Shown piece after piece: positions 5,886-9,488 of a DNA stretch of 9,488 nucleotides; the stretch's first letter is position 1, and the number at the start of each line of letters is the position of its first letter. Origin of the DNA: Nitrospinaceae bacterium (GTDB lineage Bacteria > Nitrospinota > Nitrospinia > Nitrospinales > Nitrospinaceae); contig JAJDAX010000149.1 in NCBI GenBank assembly GCA_029261615.1, positions 1 to 9,488 of the forward strand, given 5' to 3'. A model generated the notes under the pieces. The model searched no databases. It had not been told where the DNA came from and worked only from the letters and a program-made list of their open reading frames with translations. A program made the translations under genes and the position numbers.

Positions 5886-8048
5886 ATGTCCAATATCCAT
5901 CTACCGTTCAGCAGGCAAACAGGAGTGGTCGGCATTCCGATGGAAGTCGCAAAAAAAATTCAAATACTTAAGTCGATCGACATTCTCAGTTTCCTCCATG
6001 AGGCGACTCTGGAACGTTTGGCTGAAGAAAGCCTTGAGTTGTCACTGCACCCCAAGGAGGTCCTGTTTAATGAGGGTGAAGATGGCAAAACGATGTACAT
6101 CATTCTGGAAGGAGAAGTCCGGATATACAAAAAGGATATCGAAATCACAACCATGGGACCTGGGTCTATTTTTGGAGAAATGGCTCTTATCGAGAAACAA
6201 CCTCGGTCTGCCAGTGTCGAAGCCATTGGCGATATTGAGCTCATTGAGATTAACGAAGAACAGTTCCAACGTTATTTCGCGGGCCAGCCACAAGTTCTCA
6301 TGGCACTGATGAAAACCATGTCCGCGCGTTTTAGAAGGTCCCTCGGCAATCCAATCATGGCGCCAATCATGATTGATGATGCAAACGATCCAATTGAAAA
6401 ACTGGAACATATGGAAGATCCGGTTTTTCTAGTAAATGCGAATACATATAAGCTGATTAAGGGAAGCCCTCCTGCAATCGACCAGTTTGGATACAGCCAG
6501 GATGAAGTCAGCAAAATGACTTTACACGATTATCTGGTGCAGTTCGACGAAACGGGCCTCAAAACTCTCATAGCACCACTCCTGAACCAGACTCGGTCCC
6601 AGTCTTCGGCTGAAACCGAACTCAAGAAAAAAAACGGCGAAACCATGCCGGTGGAAATCAAGATAAGGTCATCAAATAGCAACAACGCGGTTCCGATGGT
6701 GATGGTCTGGGTCTCCGACATTTCGGGACGAAAGCATATTGAAGACACTATCCGCCAGATGGCTTATTACGATTCCCTTACGGGACTCCCAAACCGAAAC
6801 CTGCTCAACGACCGCCTTGCCGTTGCCTTGGCACGGGCACGTCGAAATGGTGAGAAAGTCGCCATCATGTTTCTGGATCTGGATAATTTTAAAACCATCA
6901 ATGACACACTCGGTCACGACATGGGGGATCTGTTGTTAAAAGATGTCTCCAATAAACTGCAAAATACCCTGCGACAGGAAGACACCGTAGCCCGCATGGG
7001 GGGAGATGAGTTCATCGTCGTTGCACCAGAGATCAAGTCTACCGAGGATGCAGGAATTCTCGCTCAAAAAATCCTGCAACAGTTTGAAGAAGCCATCGTC
7101 ATTGAAAACCAGGAATTGTTTGTGGGATGTAGCATCGGTATCTCTACTTTCCCTGAAGACGGAAGCGACAGCAAGACGCTTTTGAAAAATGCCGACATGG
7201 CCTTGTACCGCGCCAAAGACAGAGGAAAAAATAATTTCCAGCTTTACACCCCGGCGCTGAATTTTAAAGCCATGGAACGGATGGCTATTGAGAAAAATTT
7301 ACGCAAAGCCGTCGAGCGAGAGGAGTTCGATCTTGTATTCCAGCCTAAAATTGAATTGGCAACGGGAAAGATCGTCGGTTTGGAAGGATTATTGCGTTGG
7401 GACAGCCCTGAACTCGGGCGGGTGATGCCGGTCGCATTCATCCCCGTGGCAGAGGACACCCGAATCATCGTTCAAATAGGTGCCTGGACTTTAAAAAGAG
7501 CCTGCCAGCAAATCAGACAATGGATGGATGCCGGGCTGCCTCCGATCAGCGTCGCCATCAATCTTTCGGGCGTTCAGTTCGCCCATCCCCAATTAATAAA
7601 AGAACTCCAGGCGGCGCTACAAGAATATGATGTTAGCCCGGATTACCTGCAGCTTGAAATCACTGAGACCATATTGATGAAAGATACGGAACTGGCGGTG
7701 GAGATTCTTCGGCAATTGGGAGAACTCGGGATCAAGGCTGCAATAGACGATTTTGGTACCGGCTATTCGTCCCTGAACTACCTGAAGAACCTTCCCATTC
7801 ACTATCTGAAAATTGACCGCACCTTTATCCGTGATTTTTCACAGGTCACCAATTCAGCTATCACCAAGACAATCGTCGGATTGGGCCAGAGCCTGGGGTT
7901 AAAAACTATCGCCGAAGGCATCGAGACAGAAGAGCAAAAACAATTTCTGCTGGAAATTGGGTGCGAAGAAGGACAAGGCTACCTGTTCAGCCCCCCGGTG
8001 AGCAGTAAGAATATCACCAAGCTTCTGATTGAAAACAAAGTCTATTAG
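5886..8048 (+). CDS. cNMP-binding / PAS / GGDEF / EAL cyclic-di-GMP signalling protein
   Basis: This 720-residue cytoplasmic protein has no membrane helix. The cNMP-binding domain (about 22-150) has phosphate-binding cassette FGEMALIEKQPRSASV with Glu98 and Arg107, the residues that hold the ribose and phosphate in CRP/PKA-type domains. A PAS domain (about 168-280) follows, ending VSDISGRKHIE. The GGDEF domain (about 292-455) has intact GGDEF (372-376), Asp331 and a product-inhibition I-site RQED (363-366) at the right spacing. The EAL domain (about 465-715) reads E-G-L (500-502) but keeps Glu500, Asn559, Glu591, Asp621-Asp622, Lys642, Glu677 and Gln697, so phosphodiesterase activity is plausible. 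It should make and/or degrade c-di-GMP under control of a cyclic mononucleotide and a PAS input. The start is uncertain: ATG 5886 lacks a ribosome site, and GTG 5925 or ATG 5940 would still keep every domain. Confidence 0.93.
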   Translation: MSNIHLPFSRQTGVVGIPMEVAKKIQILKSIDILSFLHEATLERLAEESLELSLHPKEVLFNEGEDGKTMYIILEGEVRIYKKDIEITTMGPGSIFGEMALIEKQPRSASVEAIGDIELIEINEEQFQRYFAGQPQVLMALMKTMSARFRRSLGNPIMAPIMIDDANDPIEKLEHMEDPVFLVNANTYKLIKGSPPAIDQFGYSQDEVSKMTLHDYLVQFDETGLKTLIAPLLNQTRSQSSAETELKKKNGETMPVEIKIRSSNSNNAVPMVMVWVSDISGRKHIEDTIRQMAYYDSLTGLPNRNLLNDRLAVALARARRNGEKVAIMFLDLDNFKTINDTLGHDMGDLLLKDVSNKLQNTLRQEDTVARMGGDEFIVVAPEIKSTEDAGILAQKILQQFEEAIVIENQELFVGCSIGISTFPEDGSDSKTLLKNADMALYRAKDRGKNNFQLYTPALNFKAMERMAIEKNLRKAVEREEFDLVFQPKIELATGKIVGLEGLLRWDSPELGRVMPVAFIPVAEDTRIIVQIGAWTLKRACQQIRQWMDAGLPPISVAINLSGVQFAHPQLIKELQAALQEYDVSPDYLQLEITETILMKDTELAVEILRQLGELGIKAAIDDFGTGYSSLNYLKNLPIHYLKIDRTFIRDFSQVTNSAITKTIVGLGQSLGLKTIAEGIETEEQKQFLLEIGCEEGQGYLFSPPVSSKNITKLLIENKVY

Positions 8049-8145
8049 CCACTTTGCGCCTAGGCAACGCATTTTCACTTTCCAGTAGCTCTTCTATTTA
8101 GTTTTGGAGAGTTGTTTCGAAAGAATTGCAGGTTTCGCGAGCTTG

Positions 8146-8802
8146 TCAGGAACTCAGTTTCCGAATCACGGCATCCCAGTCCGTTTGGTCCAGTTCCTCT
8201 TCTGAAATTGATCCCATATTCTGGAATTTGAAAGCTTCCTCCTGGGTCAGGTCCATGTCCTCAGCTGGATTCATGGACTCCAGATAGCAATCGATTTCAG
8301 ACTGGCTCTCCACCTGCTCCGGAATATCGAGGGTATCCGTATCCGATGTTGCTTCCATGGCAGGCGGGGTATTTTGGAGACTCTGACGGAAGCGGTTTGC
8401 CATGGTATTTCCCAGGCTTCCCATCCCTGCAGTCACTGAATTTAGATATTCGCGATAAAGACCGTAGTGAGTGAAACGGAATGGGCTGATCTTGTTGGCT
8501 TTTAAAAAATCTTCGGAAGCGAGCCGATACTGAAGTTCGCGTAAATAAATCCGGCCACGATACACTCGTGCCAGGAAGTGATCCGGGCGCAGGCTCAGCA
8601 CCATATTCAGATTGAGCAGGGCCACAGCAATATTGTCCTTTTCCAAGCTTCGAATGGCTTGGTCAAAGTGACGCCTGACCTCAGGCTTCCAGTTTTCCAG
8701 AAACACGTTCACCGGCTCCAACGCAGGGAAGCACAATCGGCCCATTCGGAACGATAGGCGGCGAAAAAGGTCTCTGGTCCTGATACTTCCAGATGAGAGC
8801 AT
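8146..8802 (-). CDS. TPR-like protein with acidic C-terminal tail, function unknown
   Basis: ATG 8802 gives 218 residues; GGGG lies 5 nt upstream. An in-frame GTG at 8829 would add nine residues but lacks a ribosome site. Residues about 40-107 look like two TPR-type helix pairs (DQAIRSLEKDNIAVALLNL, then ARVYRGRIYLRELQYRLASE), suggesting protein-protein contact. Residues about 148-210 are acidic and low-complexity, ending in a short helix-like DWDAVIRKLS. The N-terminus is basic (RTRDLFRRLSFRMGR) but not a signal peptide. It is transcribed divergently from the zinc-ribbon gene, whose product also has a long acidic tail, and convergently with the GGDEF-EAL gene, 97 nt away. I do not recognise a named family. 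Confidence 0.75.
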   Translation of the reverse strand: MLSSGSIRTRDLFRRLSFRMGRLCFPALEPVNVFLENWKPEVRRHFDQAIRSLEKDNIAVALLNLNMVLSLRPDHFLARVYRGRIYLRELQYRLASEDFLKANKISPFRFTHYGLYREYLNSVTAGMGSLGNTMANRFRQSLQNTPPAMEATSDTDTLDIPEQVESQSEIDCYLESMNPAEDMDLTQEEAFKFQNMGSISEEELDQTDWDAVIRKLSS

Positions 8803-8874
8803 AATACCCCAGTGGCGAGGCCGCGACACAGACCAGCCAAGTGGATTTGTTTTTCCATTTATCGGATGGAAAAG

Positions 8875-8903
8875 ATTCTAGCCAAATATAGGAGCTTCGT
8901 CAA
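8875..8903 (-). promoter_or_regulatory. Sigma70-type promoter of the TPR-like gene
   Basis: On the - strand, -35 TTGACG (8898-8903) is followed after exactly 17 nt by -10 TAGAAT (8875-8880). The start should fall near 8868, leaving a leader of about 65 nt before ATG 8802. Confidence 0.7.
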
Positions 8904-9105
8904 TTATTATCGGCTTTTTACCTCAAATACTTTTCATTCAAAATCACCAAAAATACGGGGATTTCACCTCCGCCAGCCCTTTTTATCGCAAGAAAGAACC
9001 TACCCGTGCTACTCCAGAATTTGAATTCGGCTATTCAACCAGCCTGGACTTCGTCTCACTGTTTCCCTCCCGGCTGGAATCGTCTCCGCTAATTGATTCT
9101 TTTCC

Positions 9106-9134
9106 TTGACCTTACGGCCCTTTTTCCCTATACT
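9106..9134 (+). promoter_or_regulatory. Sigma70-type promoter of the zinc-ribbon gene
   Basis: -35 TTGACC (9106-9111), a 17-nt spacer and -10 TATACT (9129-9134). The expected transcription start is at 9141-9142, which coincides with the A of the ATG at 9142, implying a leaderless transcript. Confidence 0.75.
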
Positions 9135-9141
9135 GCTTCCC

Positions 9142-9488
9142 ATGAAGTGTCCAAGTTGCAATTTCATTTTCTTTAGGTCAGCGAAAAAGTGCCCTAGTTG
9201 TAACGGGGGGCTCTCTCGTGCAACCCTCACAGAACAGCCGGATGAAGAATTCTCCATCTATGCTGCAGCTGCTGGAGGTGGCATGGGTCTGGACGATGGT
9301 GATTCATTTGGCAGCGATACCGGGCTGGATGAGACCCTCTATGCAGGATCGGGTTCCTTCGACGAACCGGATAGTGCGGATGATTTCGATCTCGATTTAT
9401 CCGATGCTGATGGGGATACCAACATGATGGCTGACTCTGCTACAGAGACCGAGCCTGAAGTCCCTGTCGAAGACACGCTTGACTTTGA
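9142..9488 (+). CDS. Acidic zinc-ribbon protein (3' partial)
   Basis: The frame runs from ATG 9142 to the window end (115 codons plus 2 nt) with no stop. Residues 1-20 form a zinc ribbon, CPSC-x10-CPSC (Cys3, Cys6, Cys17, Cys20), so the start cannot lie downstream of this ATG. The rest is low-complexity and strongly acidic (many Asp, Glu, Ser, Gly), including DDFDLDLSDADGD near 87-99. No membrane segment is seen in the visible part, but one may follow: many bacterial proteins with an N-terminal zinc ribbon and acidic linker continue into a membrane helix or a C-terminal domain. There is no ribosome site, and the promoter is placed so that translation would be leaderless. Function is unknown; the fold suggests zinc-dependent protein or nucleic-acid contact. 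Confidence 0.8.
   Translation, partial: MKCPSCNFIFFRSAKKCPSCNGGLSRATLTEQPDEEFSIYAAAAGGGMGLDDGDSFGSDTGLDETLYAGSGSFDEPDSADDFDLDLSDADGDTNMMADSATETEPEVPVEDTLDF

Larger units (their letters stand above)
8830..9141. other. Divergent intergenic region with two promoters
   Basis: This stretch separates the TPR-like gene (- strand) from the zinc-ribbon gene (+ strand). Apart from the two promoters listed separately I see no gene, repeat or clear RNA structure in it; short reading frames here have no ribosome sites or recognisable products. Confidence 0.6.

Noticed and set aside
5872..8843. Shared 10-mer CACTTGGCTG before the GGDEF-EAL start (5872-5881, +) and before the TPR-like gene (8834-8843, -)
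   Set aside because: Shared 10-mers are expected by chance in a window of this size on both strands, and the second copy is within a leader rather than at a matching promoter position.

Overview
The window looks like a chromosomal segment of a Gram-negative bacterium. The second gene encodes a Sec signal peptide and a periplasmic domain, promoters are sigma70-like, and the base composition is moderate. The style of the genes (an acidic zinc-ribbon protein, a multi-domain GGDEF-EAL protein) would suit Nitrospinota or a delta-proteobacteria-like lineage, but this is a weak guess. No tRNA, rRNA, transposase, IS element or CRISPR array was seen.

Region 1 (1-3847, + strand) is a tight three-gene cluster whose 5' end lies outside the window. 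It holds (i) the C-terminal part of a SLOG-like domain fused to a class III nucleotide cyclase, (ii) a PhnD-like periplasmic binding protein with an unannotated C-terminal half and a C-terminal membrane anchor, and (iii) a six-helix PAP2 lipid-phosphatase-like membrane domain fused to a cytoplasmic TIR domain. Gene junctions are 1 nt and 0 nt, each with an AAGGA ribosome site inside the upstream gene, so the three are almost certainly co-expressed. Predicted topology places a ligand-binding module and a lipid-phosphatase active site in the periplasm, and a TIR and a nucleotide cyclase in the cytoplasm. This is the most unusual part of the window and a candidate uncharacterised envelope-sensing signalling or defence system. 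It recalls Pycsar (class III cyclase plus TIR or membrane effector) but is not a canonical example.

Region 2 (3848-5453, - strand) carries a dGTPase-like HD phosphohydrolase followed by a small unrecognised protein of about 69 residues. Region 3 (5454-5885) is a 432-nt non-coding stretch. It has a strong rightward Rho-independent terminator with no gene in front of it, preceded by hairpins, which suggests a small RNA or a leader/attenuator. It also has a TATAAT promoter element just before the next gene.

Region 4 (5886-8048, + strand) encodes a cNMP-binding / PAS / GGDEF / EAL protein that should link cyclic mononucleotide signals to c-di-GMP turnover. The nearby cyclase makes a local connection conceivable. 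Region 5 (8146-9488) has two divergent genes: a TPR-like protein with an acidic tail (- strand) and an acidic zinc-ribbon protein (+ strand, cut by the window end). Each has a well-formed promoter. The zinc-ribbon gene appears to be transcribed as a leaderless mRNA.
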